NCBI GenBank assembly: GCA_036897625.1
Contig: JAYMTA010000382.1
Span: 1 to 30,135 of the forward strand
Origin: Pelargonium cotyledonis
Taxonomy: Eukaryota; Streptophyta; Magnoliopsida; Geraniales; Geraniaceae
Length of the DNA stretch: 30,135 nucleotides
Direction: 5' to 3'
Part shown: one piece after another, positions 11,045 through 22,805 of the stretch
How positions within the stretch are numbered: the stretch's first letter is position 1
Layout of the letters: each line of letters starts with the position of its first letter
The notes under the pieces: generated by a model
Told to the model about the DNA's origin: nothing
The model's input: only the letters and a program-made list of their open reading frames with translations
Database searches by the model: none
Program-made: the position numbers and the translations under genes

Positions 11045-11420
11045 GACAACAAGTACTAAGGCAGTGAAACAAATAACTTTGTCTTATAAATCGAGCTTTC
11101 TATCGATTATCATCAAGTGTACTATATCCATGTCAAGTGAAGAATACTTCCTACAATTCAATTTCACAAATCGAGCTGAAAGAATCAAATCTAATATCCC
11201 TTTTCCAAAAAAATGGGGTAATTTGGTACCAGAAACAAAGTAGGCTCCCCAATTGAAATAAACATAGGCTTCGAAATCCGCAGCATTGTTCATGGAGTTA
11301 GAGTGCCTGAGAAACAATCTTACACATCTTCAAAGATTCCATCTTCGAATAGTTCAAGCCAATATCTTGGCCAATTATGTGAAAAGAATTTAAGCTTGTG
11401 AAACAGCAGTTCGGTCATCT
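11045..11420. other. Convergent intergenic region
   Basis: The 3' ends of the methyltransferase gene (+) and the mitochondrial carrier gene (-) meet here. No gene or RNA is recognised. Confidence 0.5.
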
Positions 11421-12244
11421 CTATTCATCTTTTTCACACAAGCGCTCTGAATGGATGAAAAACAACAAAACATGCATTAGACAGAGCTAGATATTAACAT
11501 GACTGTAGGGAAATTGTCACAAGATAAAATGAGAGGCAGGTTGGGAGATGAGTGAGACGTCCATCAAATAATTATCATAAACCATTCAATTTTTCTACAA
11601 TGATAGTTCAAGCCTAAAATATATATGGTCAGAAATGTTCGTTAACAACATAGGACAAAAGCAAACACGGATTATTCACTCTTCAAGAAAGGGTGTGCCT
11701 GGGCCAACATATCCACATAGGTCACATGCTCACTAGATAAAATTGCTAATCTTTAACCACTATCACAAATGTGCACAACACATTCCATTCACAATATATG
11801 GCAAGGCTATGCCAGAAGCCAGCGCACCTCAGATAAGTTTTTCGTGGGGACCTTAATCAGTAAAATGATTAACATGCAAAAATAGGGAAGGCAGACAGAT
11901 TTATCTTGTATTATATTAACTGTAACTAGATAGATATATATTAGCAAGAGGGGTGATTTTTGAAGGTGTATCCCATGGCCAGGGCTATATTTAAGCTATC
12001 CTTGATGCCTTATGGAAAGAAATGATATCCTCCAGGCTTCACAGAATGTAAAACCAAATGATAAGCCTGACAGACATGAACTCCAGAGATTGCCCGAACA
12101 CAAAGGGTAAACCAAAATACAGCATAACAGGAAGCTCATGAAACTTAAGAGGCACCAATTCGAACACTTGATTCACAATTTTCGAAAAAACAAGGACATG
12201 ATTCATTAGGATACGGGTAAAAATATATTTTTATATGGAATATA

Positions 12245-12296
<52 letters not shown>

Positions 12297-12348
12297 TTGC
12301 ACAGTAAATAATTGATGAACTACTGAGAATGTTTTTATATGGAATATA

Positions 12349-12401
<53 letters not shown>

Positions 12402-12441
12402 CACAGTAAATAATTGATGAACTACTGAGAATGTGTGTGTG

Positions 12442-12475
<34 letters not shown>

Positions 12476-15400
12476 CACAGTAAATAATTGATGAACTACT
12501 GAGAATGTAGTTCATAAGGTCCTCCAGTCATGAAGATCTCATTTTAAAAATTATTTGACACGACACCTCGGTGATATTGAAACAAAGCCAACAGATACTA
12601 ACAGAATATGGGATTTTTGCACCATATGTCATCTGGACCATCAGAATACTAAATCCAGAAATTAGTCAAAAAAATAACTCAATACCTCCTTATTCAATCA
12701 ATTTTCATAATAATAAAGATACTGCACATGAATCATGAATGTAAGGTTGAAGCACAAAAATCCAATAACTGATGATCAATTAAGTGAATACGTAGAGCAA
12801 ACTCATCATTCATAGAAACGATATTTGATACTTAACAACACTAGTAAAAAAAGAGGGACAAGTGCATACTCAGATATTCATAGGCCAAAATCATTGAGGT
12901 TCCCCATGCTGACATACTGAAGAACCTTGGACCGAGCCCTCTATATAAACCTGTCCAGCCCTCATCTGCAATCAAGCCTTTTAAAACCTGTCTGGCATTA
13001 TGTCTCTTTTCATGCCCCAATACCTAAAATGCAGAAAAAGAAAAATACATATGAAGTCAGGCCAGTCAACTACAATATGAGTCATGACAATGGGATTGAT
13101 CTCGTTTTTTTTTTCCCCTTCAGAAGTCTCCCATCCTTCATCTATGTGTTTCACTGTCACAAACTAGAATAAAATAAAATAAGACAGCATTTTTTAAATT
13201 TCCCCACTATCCTAAGAAATACAAGCTTTAGATTTGACAATTGGAATGTACAAGTAGTTAGCTATCTATCCTCATGCTATGTTTTCTTTCTAACGCTTCG
13301 ATTTTGTACACTATTTAGTGTTGGCTGACCAAGTTAAAAGTTAAAACTTTGACGGGATAAATATGTACACCAACCAATTTAATTTTAATCTAGGAAGAAA
13401 GCATGAAGAATAATTTCAAATTTCAACATCATAATAGTGAAAGCAAATCAGCAGTTGGTGGCATTATAATTGGTAAGATAGTAAAGAACAGTAACAACAA
13501 TTTCGTCCGACCAGTACCTGTAAGCGAGTCTTAACAGTGTCTAGCGGGGTTGTGATGCAGGATGCTGTTGCACCAGCTATAATTCCTCCAGCAGCTTGTA
13601 CTAACACTATTTTCAACTTGCTAGGCGCAGTTTTCTCAAGCTCAGTGCCATGTCCTAAGAGGCTGCCCAGAACAATCACAGTGAGAGAAAGGGATTAATG
13701 TATCTAGAGATAACACCTAAAGAAATTGTGACGTCGAATTTATATATATCATACGACATGATAAATTATATAAAATCATAGTTTCTAGTTCTATCAAAAT
13801 TACATTTAACAACAAACTCGTCAAATAAAACAAATAATAGATCTCTGACTTTAACACCAAAATGCATGATTATATAACACAAACACTATCAAATTGCCTT
13901 ACTAGATGTCTGTTGAAATTTCATATTCATTTTTTTTACTTTTTATTTAAAAAAATAATGAAATGGGATAGGTGTCCCTAAGTGACCTGTGTGTGACACA
14001 GTGTCCCTCATGAAACGATGAATTTTTTCAGTAGCTGTACTTTTGAAAAGCGGAATTTCCAGCACATCCAATCCAAGTATTAGTGTACCTGAAGTTTGCC
14101 AGATTCACCTATTTCTTCTTTTACTTTTTCTTTTTTTCTTTCTCATGCATGCATCCCTTTTGGCTTCTTTTAAATTTACTATTTGTTTACGGAAAAAATT
14201 GTGTGCCCCTGAACGTACAACATAGACTCCATTGAGGATCATCAGAACTCAAAGCCATTTTATGTAAAACCAAACTATACATGCAACCTGTTTATCAGCC
14301 TAAAGTCTGGTAACACCTCAGAGTTAGCGTCCCCCCAAAGAACAGAAGATTACCTAACCAAAGAAAAAGCACCAATGGTGTATAAGTTCACTCAACATTT
14401 ATACACATCAACAGAATACCAACTACTGTCTCACCTCCAGATGAGGCGTTGGCTTGAACCATAACTTGCCCACCAAACAGCACTAGACGGAGAATACGTC
14501 ATAACAGATAGACCAAAGCCTCTGTACAATCCTTTAATTCCGTCAGCCTTTATAACCTTGCGTGCAACATCCAGACCCCCATTATATGTTGCATGGCCTG
14601 AGTAACCTTGCACCATCAACTTCTGACTGACCTGAAAACAGGATACAACATGAAGGATCTCTGGAATATAATCTTGGCCTCATCCTAAGCCAAATACTTC
14701 AACTCAAGTTAGCATTTCAAAGATTGTTGAGAAACCAAAAATTTTGCTCGATGAACCACAACTGGTAAAGAAAACATGACACCATAAACAGACAAATGCA
14801 CATTTTTGTAAAATTGGCGCCATCTCTATCAAGTGTAAACTCAAAAGGCATAACCTCAATGTCAACATAGAACAAAAATGCTCACTCTCTTTCAGTTTTT
14901 CTTAATAAGGGAGTGGAAAGGTAGCACAAATTTAGCTGGTCCAGAGGCAGGCCAAACTGCATCAAACCCCAAAAATCATCCCTAAAACACATTTCTTTTA
15001 CAAATTTGACGGGAAAAACTTCTTTGACCAGGAACTACATACCACATCAATTGGAACAAACACAGCCTGAGAAAAAAGAGATGCTGTCATGCCAGCCAGT
15101 CCATTTGCCAGAGCAGCCTCAGCGGGTTCAGACAATTTTAATGGTTTAACCGCCTTGAAAGTAGCCACTTTTGTGGTCTCCAAAGCTGTAAGGAAAATTA
15201 TCCTGGCAGGAATTGCACCAGTGATTACTGTACCAAAACCTCTGTAAAGACCAGGAACACCATCTGTTTTCAGTATGCCTCTGATAACAGAAAATGCACT
15301 CCTATCAACAGTGTCCCTCGAAGCAACCTGCATCCTAGTTTTCACTAAAGAGACAGGGTAAAGGGCCACTGTAACTCCAGTGAAGAGACCAGCTCCAACG

Positions 15401-18400
15401 ACATAAAACTTCGTTTTGTCAAGCCTGCGGAATTGGTAACAAGTCAGGAAAGACTAACCAATGCATAAAGAACAACAACAAGCTATAATGGTAAGTTGAT
15501 CTAAATTTAGGGAAGAAAAATGTAGATGTTTTTTTTTTTTTCTGATCATCTGAAGTAACTGAAGCAACTAAACTCAAGCACTGCGCTTGCTGGACTTAAA
15601 CCAAGACCTCTGAGTTTAGTTCAGTAATCAAGAAAAGGAAGCTAATGTTCCAGACGACCACCCTCAGCTATGATAGTATTCACCAATGTTCGTAAAATAA
15701 AATATATGTTTCTGGAAATATCACATCAAATCTGGTGTTTTCAATAGTTTTAAAAACTAAGCCTGAAAGAATGCGACGAGGAATTAAAGTCTCCACGAGC
15801 ATAAGCTCCACACATAAGTAGTAGGCATGACATGCAAAATGTGTTGAAAGTGATACAAGGAGATAACATCTAACCACAGGATCTTATACATTGAAATCCG
15901 ATGCTCTACAAACATGATCAATAAGAAAACTATTGTTTTTGAGGCTCATGTTAATTTAATAGCACACTTAGCATTCTGTGCTAGCTAATGAGTTTGAGAA
16001 ATTTGGAATTTGAACGGCAGCTCAGAAACTTCAACTGAAACTTTCCATAACTCGTCAAAAGAATCAGGTCATTAAAATCATCCGAAGATGATAAATTATA
16101 AAAGAAGCAAGTAGTCAATTGTCAATTAATAATTGGTAAATGCAACTTACAGGGAAGAAAGGATAGTTCATAATCACAAACAACTATCTAATGCTCATAT
16201 GTGTAACATTTTGATCAATTCACAATACTGGACAAGAGATCGGATTCATTTTTAATATAATTCCAGGCAAAGACCATGCTTCTCACTTATGATACCATAC
16301 AAAAATATGACAGAAGAAAAGGATTTTGGAGTCAATGAAGAATAACAATTTCCTCTTCGAGAGAATATCTAAAGTGCTTTGAACAGAAGTTTTTAGTTTA
16401 ACTTTGAAATAACTCAGGGACAGTGTTCAAAATTTAAATGATCTAAAAGGCTCTCTCAAGTGAGGGTGCAAGAAGTATTAAGATTCCTTCTATCTTACAG
16501 CCACATACCAGATCCACATTCACAGGGGTCATATGCCCTCTTTCATTTTCAACACTCACTCTTATGGGACTCAAATTAGAGCTATAGGATAAATGAGTTC
16601 TTGAACCTTTTTCTTGGATCGATATTGAGGATACAATAATAGAAACAGTTACAAAGTGATACTCTTTCCAAAGATACATGTGTTCACTCGACCAGCATAA
16701 AGCATCAATTTCAAAGCTCTAACACTCCTGACTATATATCAGATAGGCTGAATCGACCCTCGAGACAACAATGACTGGCAGGTTCATCATTCCACACAAA
16801 CAAGACAACAGTCATAGAAAAGAAGAAGAAATCAGAATGTTGTGGACTTGTAGGACAAATAGTTAGAGCTTGAGTAGACAGTAGCACTCCCCAGTCTTCA
16901 TGGCTAGACCTCCTCATCGGAAAAATGGTGTGCAGGTAGAGAGTCTTACATCTCTTACAAATAGCACCACAACTCACTCATCTTCCAATGTGAGGCTCTT
17001 CCATATATTATTTATGTTTTTATATCATAACTTACTATACCCTTCAAGCCTTGACATTTTCGTCAAGTTAGCAAATCTCATGGCTTCTCCTTCGTCAAGT
17101 TAGGCCACCCAGGAGGCTAATACCTAGTCAAGTAAGCATACTTTGAGACTCCCTCCCCATGTTCCTACCTCCTTTACATTTTTCCTTTATTTTTTGGGGC
17201 GGTGATGGACTCTTATGGTAGGGGTCTTTTGTCTTAAGATGGTTCTCATATCCAAAAGAGCCTTTGATCCTGGACCTAGGTCCTCATTTTCGAGGGTATT
17301 TGGGTCACGAGTTAAGTAACGTTCTTGAGTGGGCCTTGGTATGGAGGTGAGACAAAATAAATGGCTCCACAACTTCCTCCTTTTCCATGTGAGACTCTTT
17401 CACATTTTTCCTCAAGACTTTATGTCATCACACAAAACTAGGGCATCTGAATGAGATGATGAACTAAGCCACTCCTACTAACATATAAATCACCTAGTGT
17501 CAATCTAGTTGGCAAATGTAACCTTCAATACAACATGTCAGAGAAGAAGAAACGGGCCATGATGAAGGATAAATAGATATCAAGTCATCAAATGAGAAGA
17601 CTGCATCTCTTCATGGTGGAACCTTGACAAAAGTCTTGGAAGGTATTTGCACTTCAGAACATTCTTGGCAAGGACTCTAAAGATGATGATGATACACTAT
17701 CTCAACAGTGACTGAAGCAGATAAGCCTTGCATATAATTCTAAGGGCATCCATATTAGTTTGCACTATAAAGGGATAATAGTGCATGTCATATCATCACT
17801 TCATTATCCCGCCTCCCATTACTCTCTCTTACAACAGATTAAACTCTAAATAGGTTAATCATATAATCCCACGATCAAATCTAATACACTAAACACAAAA
17901 ACAAAAGTATGGCAAGAATTCGATTCATTATCCGGTTAATAAACAAACATCACCCTCTCACAATGGGACGAGGATAATGGAGGTAGGATAATAGCACCCA
18001 TTATTACAGTTACAGGTCATTCTGCTCTTTTCGATAATGCATTCATGTGCACTACCAAAGCACCACAAATTTGTAAGTTTCAACAATTAATAATCATGGC
18101 TGGCTCATCTTCTACAAATTAGGAGTTGGTATACTAAAAAGTATGATAAGGGAAGCTGAAAGTTGCCGAAATAAGCCAATAATAGCACAAACAATTATAA
18201 TCCTCAATCATTCTGCACAATCTTACTAGAATTGCAGACAAAGCCACACATGAAGATACAAATACCCAACCCAATCCAAGTTCTACAACCACAATTACAA
18301 TCTGGGGAACCTGTGTGTACTCATTTTCCAATGCGATTCTCATTAACAGCAAACCAATAAACCTAAATTTCAGATCTTCAGATAGTTCTCTTTAACTCTT

Positions 18401-18606
18401 AAAATGAAGGAAATTCTCGATCCTAATTACAAATTCCATGAAATTCCCTGCTCCCCATTTTCTCAGCTACCAAAAAACATGCGAAAAGAGTATCTAAAGA
18501 AGAAAGTGAGTAAGCAAAAACGAATCAAGAGCGAAGAAAATACATACTTGTCCCAATTAATCTCGGTGCTTCCCAAGGAACTAGCTCGAGCGTTGGATGG
18601 ATCCAT
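11421..18606 (-). CDS. Mitochondrial carrier, SLC25A44-type
   Basis: Six coding exons: 18606-18548, 15424-15043, 14631-14435, 13662-13518, 13023-12870, 11446-11421. They encode 320 residues, normal for a mitochondrial carrier. Three tandem carrier repeats are visible with signature positions PVSLVK (43-48, acidic residue replaced by Ser), PIDVVS (144-149) and PLDTVK (252-257), each followed by GLYRG-type motifs. The sequence strongly resembles plant SLC25A44 homologs. The mammalian member carries branched-chain amino acids into mitochondria, and the plant substrate is inferred only. Exon 1 (20 residues) sits across a 3.1-kb intron. The last exon is 26 nt, completing the family C terminus KRLCEKDE; its phase joins perfectly after YEYL. 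If the last intron were retained, the frame would instead end nine residues after YEYL at 12843-12841. Confidence 0.92.
12228..12515. repeat. Compound TG minisatellite, about three copies, ending in a hairpin
   Basis: A ~100-bp unit is repeated. Each unit has a TTTTTATATGG lead (first two copies, 12228 and 12332), a long TG run broken by TTTG, then GCACAGTAAATAATTG and a constant tail ending GAGAATG. The third copy lacks the lead and starts near 12433. After it, ATGAACTAC and GTAGTTCAT (12491-12499 and 12507-12515) form a perfect 9-bp inverted repeat. The array lies in the last intron of the carrier gene. The His/Thr frame it encodes on the minus strand is an artefact. Confidence 0.95.
15530..15680 (-). 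repeat. Possible SINE-like or hairpin element in carrier intron 1
   Basis: Read on the minus strand, a B-box-like GGTTTAAGTCC lies near 15602-15592, with an A-box-like TAGCTGAGGGTGG upstream near 15670-15658 and an A-run (plus-strand T-run about 15530-15541) at the far end. The segment also contains an imperfect inverted repeat built on CTAAACTCA / TGAGTTTAG. No target-site duplication was found, so the assignment is weak. Confidence 0.3.
16965..17432. repeat. Two diverged direct repeats in carrier intron 1
   Basis: Segments at about 16965-17030 and 17364-17432 share an ordered set of words (CCACAACT, TTCC, ATGTGAG, CTCTT, CACAT/CATAT, TTTAT-TCAT) at roughly 70% by eye, 400 bp apart in direct orientation. 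This looks like remnants of a tandem or LTR-bounded element. No coding remnant is identified between them. Confidence 0.4.
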
Positions 18607-19297
18607 GAAATCTCGCAAGGAAAAATGAGGAGGACGAATCAAGAGAACATTCTCCTTGGTTCAGAATTGGCGAGGCATCAAATTGCCCAATAGAACACGT
18701 TTTGAGCGTTGAAAGAGGGTTTACTTGGGGAGGAAACAAAAACACGAATTTTTTATTTTCTTCTTCTTTTCTGGTTTAGTTTTTTCAAAAGCCAATCTTT
18801 ATCTGTGTTTCTTCTTTGTTTTCGGCAACACAAATGCGATGTGCAGTGTCGCGCGAACGCGGATGCTTGTGATTGTGAGTGTGGTTCGACGGGAATTTTA
18901 GGTCCAGCTCAGCTCGTCTTCCCCACGTCACCTGCACTACTGCTAATCTGCTACGGTATTGGTTAGTTGGTTGGTAGCTAAAATCTTGATGTTTTAAATG
19001 GGTAATTTCAGCATTCAATTTGTGCAAAATTTGTATTGTCCGTGTTTACATTCTCGACTCGAATGTGAATTAATCTGAACGTGATATAATTAAGGTGCTA
19101 ATTTTGTACTTCTCGTGGATTCGTTTAAGATACCTCTCATGAGTAAGACACTTAATACCCCTGCCCCTAAAAAAAATGCTCTCTTGGTGTCCATGACAAT
19201 GTGTATCAACTTCTTTTAAGTTATGTCATTTTAGTAGAGATGACTACATACATATTAATTGTCTATGAGCGAGATATAACAACATGTACCGCAACAT
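18607..19297. other. Carrier gene promoter and intergenic region
   Basis: Upstream of the carrier start on the minus strand. A minus-strand TGACGTGG (plus-strand 18923-18930, bZIP/G-box-like) and a CCAAT box (plus-strand ATTGG, 18958-18962) lie about 320-355 bp above the ATG in a locally GC-richer patch and are plausible core or proximal elements. Beyond about 19000 the sequence is AT-rich and I see nothing else. Confidence 0.4.
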
Positions 19298-20473
19298 GTA
19301 CCTATTCTACTTTAACACTTTTTAGCCCTGAATATCTAAACTATTTAAATTAATTATTGGCTATTTGAACTATGTCAAACATCTTTCCATCCATTTTTTA
19401 TCCAAAACTCCATCCAATAGATTAAAACGATTATTTTACTCTTCTAAATAAAATATAAAAAAAATGCCAAACAGGTCCTTAACCTAAAAAAAAGAAAATA
19501 AAAAAGAAAGAAGAAGAAGAACGGACTGCTCATCTCCAAACGACGACCAAGCTCGCCGGACTGATTGAAGCTCGCTCGGCCGTTGCAGATCGTCGAAGAT
19601 CGTTGCAGATCGAAGCTACGAAGCTCCAGGCGAGGACGACCTGTTCCTCAGCGACCTCGATCCACGGACGGCGAGGCTCCGGCGTGAGCTCCGTGGCTTG
19701 GGTTCGTCTTCTCCGGCGAGGACGGCTCCGGCCACATCCAGATCGTGGCCCATCTGCAACGGCGGCGGCGGCGAGCTGGGTCGAGGAGAAGAGCAGAGGA
19801 CGACGGCGCTAGCTCCGCGACTTGGGTTCGTCCAGCTCCAGATCTCGCGTTTCCGGTTGCAGAGCTTCGCGGCGGCGAGCGAAGACGGACGCTGCCGGAG
19901 GCTCACTGCAAATCTGATTTTTTTGTGTAATTTTCGTTTTTTTTAATGTAAATTGGTACATTTTTTTTTTATGTAAATTGGAAAAATTTTGGTTCATGTT
20001 TTTGGATTTGGGTATTGTTGGTGAAAACATGTGCAATTTGTCAAAATAAGCAAATAAGATACTAAAATTCTGGTGACTTTATTGTGTTTTCGTCGAGTTT
20101 ATCATGATTCCTGCGATGTTATGAAGATTCCAGTGAGTTTTTGATGATTCCGGCGAGCCTTTGAATTTTTTGGCAACGGTATGAAGATTCCGGTGAGTTT
20201 TTGATGATTCTGGCGAGACTTTGAATTTTTCGGCAACAATATGCAGATTCCTGCAAAGCTAATGAAGAAGAAGGGTAAAGTGAGGGTATTTTTGGAATTT
20301 CAAAAATAAATTGGTCATGTGCTAGGCACATGCCTCATTTATTGGAATATTCCGTTAACTTTAACGGAAAATGTGGGCGGAAAGATGTTTGGCATAATTC
20401 AGGATAGCTAATAATTAGTTTTAATAGTTAAGGATATCCAGGGTTAAAAATGTGTTAAGGTGGGGTAGGTATG
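19298..20473. mobile_element. Long-TIR DNA element with GC-rich core (MULE / Pack-MULE-like)
   Basis: About 105 bp at 19298-19405 recurs in inverted orientation at 20365-20473. Shared words in order, reading inward, include TACCTA, TTAACAC, TTTTTA, CCCTG, ATATC, CTATT, TAATTATT, GCTAT and CAAACATCTTTCC. By eye the arms are about 75-80% identical. The interior is strikingly GC-rich at about 19540-19910 compared with the AT-rich flanks, and then contains a 60-bp tandem repeat. No transposase is present, so the element is non-autonomous. Long TIRs with a GC-rich insert are the pattern of gene-fragment-capturing Mutator-like elements. I could not identify a 9-bp target-site duplication, so the superfamily is inferred. 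Confidence 0.7.
20121..20252. repeat. 60-bp tandem repeat inside the TIR element
   Basis: Two copies (20121-20180 and 20181-20240) differ at about six positions, with a partial third copy starting at 20241 and a degenerate partial copy before 20121. Within each unit a GATTCCGG-(T/C)GAG motif recurs. Confidence 0.9.
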
Positions 20474-22805
20474 TATAATTTTTCTTTTATTAATTATTGG
20501 TCGCCCACGATAAACAATATTTTTGCAATTTTTTTATTACAGGGGTTTTATAGGTTGCCCGCGTTGTGTTTGTTGTTGCACAAATTTCAATCTTGTCGAG
20601 ATATCTAGTAAGTGGTTCTTGCAAGGTGCAGGCACAAATGATCCATATAAGGGTTTGTCCATAGGCCACCTTAGAAAATCAAGCCAAATAATAGGAGACG
20701 AAAAAAAAGAGACAAAACGATGGGATAAGTTAACAAGAAGTTAAGCGGATCGTAAATTATCCTTTTGGCATTACAATGAGATTATTTATAGTAACTGTAG
20801 TTGTGTCAAACGTGAAAAATTTGGTGGGACTTGCAATAGTTTACTCATAGATTTAATACTTATGATCGATCATATTTGATTTGATATATGTCAAATCATC
20901 GTAAACTTTTAATAATAAACATATTATCACTAATTAGCATATAATTAAAATGAAGATGACAACTAGACGTCTGTAAGTATATTGAACAGAAAGAGTTAGT
21001 AATGATATTAAAACTTACTAAAGAATGATGTTTGTCAATTGTAATGTTGAATATATTAAAATTATGTTTTCCAATAAAAAATAAACTAATTACATAAACT
21101 ATCACCAATAAAAAAATATAAAAAAAAATGACTCATAAGGACTTGAATGAAGAATTAAGAGACAATTTATGAGAAAAAAATTAGACTTAGCTGAAAAAAA
21201 TAATATTTTGTATTTTTAAAAAAAGAAAGAGAAAAAAACATAAGTTCCATGCCCAAAAGGTTGTCACAAGTCATAAATGATGGCTGGTTTGTTGTCACCG
21301 ATTTTGAGTCCACAATAAAACGGAGAAGCAAATGGTCAAATACGTTTTGGGAAAAGACGTACACCAATAAAACAACGGGCTGTGATATAAGAAAATGAAT
21401 GTCAAGCAAGAACCACCAATTACAATGCAAAACACCACACATGGTCCCACCAACCACTAATCAAAATTCCATAAAAAAAAAAGAGAAAATACAAAGAAAC
21501 GTAGATGTTCTAGAAGATACCAAAAAAAAGTCATTTTCTACTAAACCAGCTGTGAACACGTACAGCATTTGTCTATGGACTGTATAATTTTAAGTATAAT
21601 GTATGATATATAGTTTTGGTTTACAAAGAAATGTAAATGCTACTTTTGTAAAAAGAAAGCATTCATCTATATCAGTTTATTTTACGGGTAATTATTCGTA
21701 AAAAAAAAGAAAAAAATAGCGCACTCAACAAAAAAAAATAAAAGAACTAGAAACAAACATTTGAAACATTTTTATTGGTTTTAGTTTGTTTTATTAGATT
21801 GTGAAACAAGTTAATATGATGAAAAATATCTTAATAATAACACGTGTGTTTCAAGTTTAATTCATTTAACTTTACGACTTATTTTGCTAGTTACATATAT
21901 TTTTGAAAACTAACTCAATAATTTTTGTATGAGTTTAATAATATACAAAAAATTACCATTTTTTCTAACCTTTATTATTATCTAGTCTTAGAGTAAATAT
22001 TTTGCACGTAAAATATATTGTACTTTGAAAGACCAAAATGCCCTTACATTTTTATTGTCGTTTTTTTATCACTCTTTCTTCCATTTTCTTTTAGCAAATT
22101 TTGCAAGAAGCAAGTTTGTATTTATGAACCGATCACTAACATTGTAACTCTTTTAACTTTCGAACTATTACATTTGGATTTTTCAATAAGAATGCTAAAT
22201 TAATTTTCTATTTCACATTTCAAATCAGTAATCAACTAAATCCTCTCTTAGCAATTAACTTAATCTAAAATCAATACAACCACATTCACATACAAACCTA
22301 GTTTTAAAGAAATATAATAAAAGAAACCAAATACGTAAACAAGAGTGCTGAATTAGAGGAACACCAAAACTAAATTTAAAAGAAACGTAAAAATATTAGA
22401 TATCTTATTTTGGACAAAGTACACTAACTCTAGAGTCTAGGTAGTTGAATTTCATCGTATATCATTTTTTTTCACAAATTTGCTAAGATGAAAAATACCC
22501 ATAATTAGCAATGTGACATATTGTTGTTAGCTTATCAAAATGGTTGGTTTAACTAGTTTTTCCCTAAGAAAACAATTAAATAAGAAAATTAGTGGGGGCT
22601 ATAATTGCTACATTTGTTGGAGCCTTAAAGTCTTATCCTATCCACAGTTCTTTACTTCTTTTAACTGTCATGTGAAAAGCTGAACCCACCCAGATATAGC
22701 CACCCTCTCTCTCTCTCTCTCTCTGGAGCCTTCTCTGCTACGGAGCTTGATCAAACCCATTACACCAACATTGTTTCTGAAAGTAATCTCGAAACCCAAA
22801 TAGCC
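20474..22805. other. AT-rich intergenic region and COBL promoter
   Basis: More than 2 kb with no gene that I can support; the short open frames look random. There are minor palindromes such as GATTTGA/TCAAATC near 20877-20896. The final ~200 bp before 22806 should hold the promoter and 5' UTR of the COBRA-like gene, including a (CT)10 microsatellite at 22705-22724. Confidence 0.5.
22705..22724 (+). repeat. (CT)10 microsatellite in the COBRA-like 5' region
   Basis: Ten CT dinucleotides about 80 bp before the ATG. CT/GA runs are common in plant core promoters and 5' leaders. Confidence 0.85.

Noticed and set aside
12231-12515. His/Thr-rich repetitive open frame
   Set aside because: Simple translation of the TG minisatellite in an intron.
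19603-20331. Several overlapping open frames in the GC-rich core and the 60-bp repeat
   Set aside because: High GC removes stop codons in many frames and the repeat yields repeated residues; no domain, splice structure or homology supports a gene.
20523-20744. Cys-containing 73-residue open frame
   Set aside because: No recognisable family, no convincing start context or exon partners; likely random or a decayed repeat.
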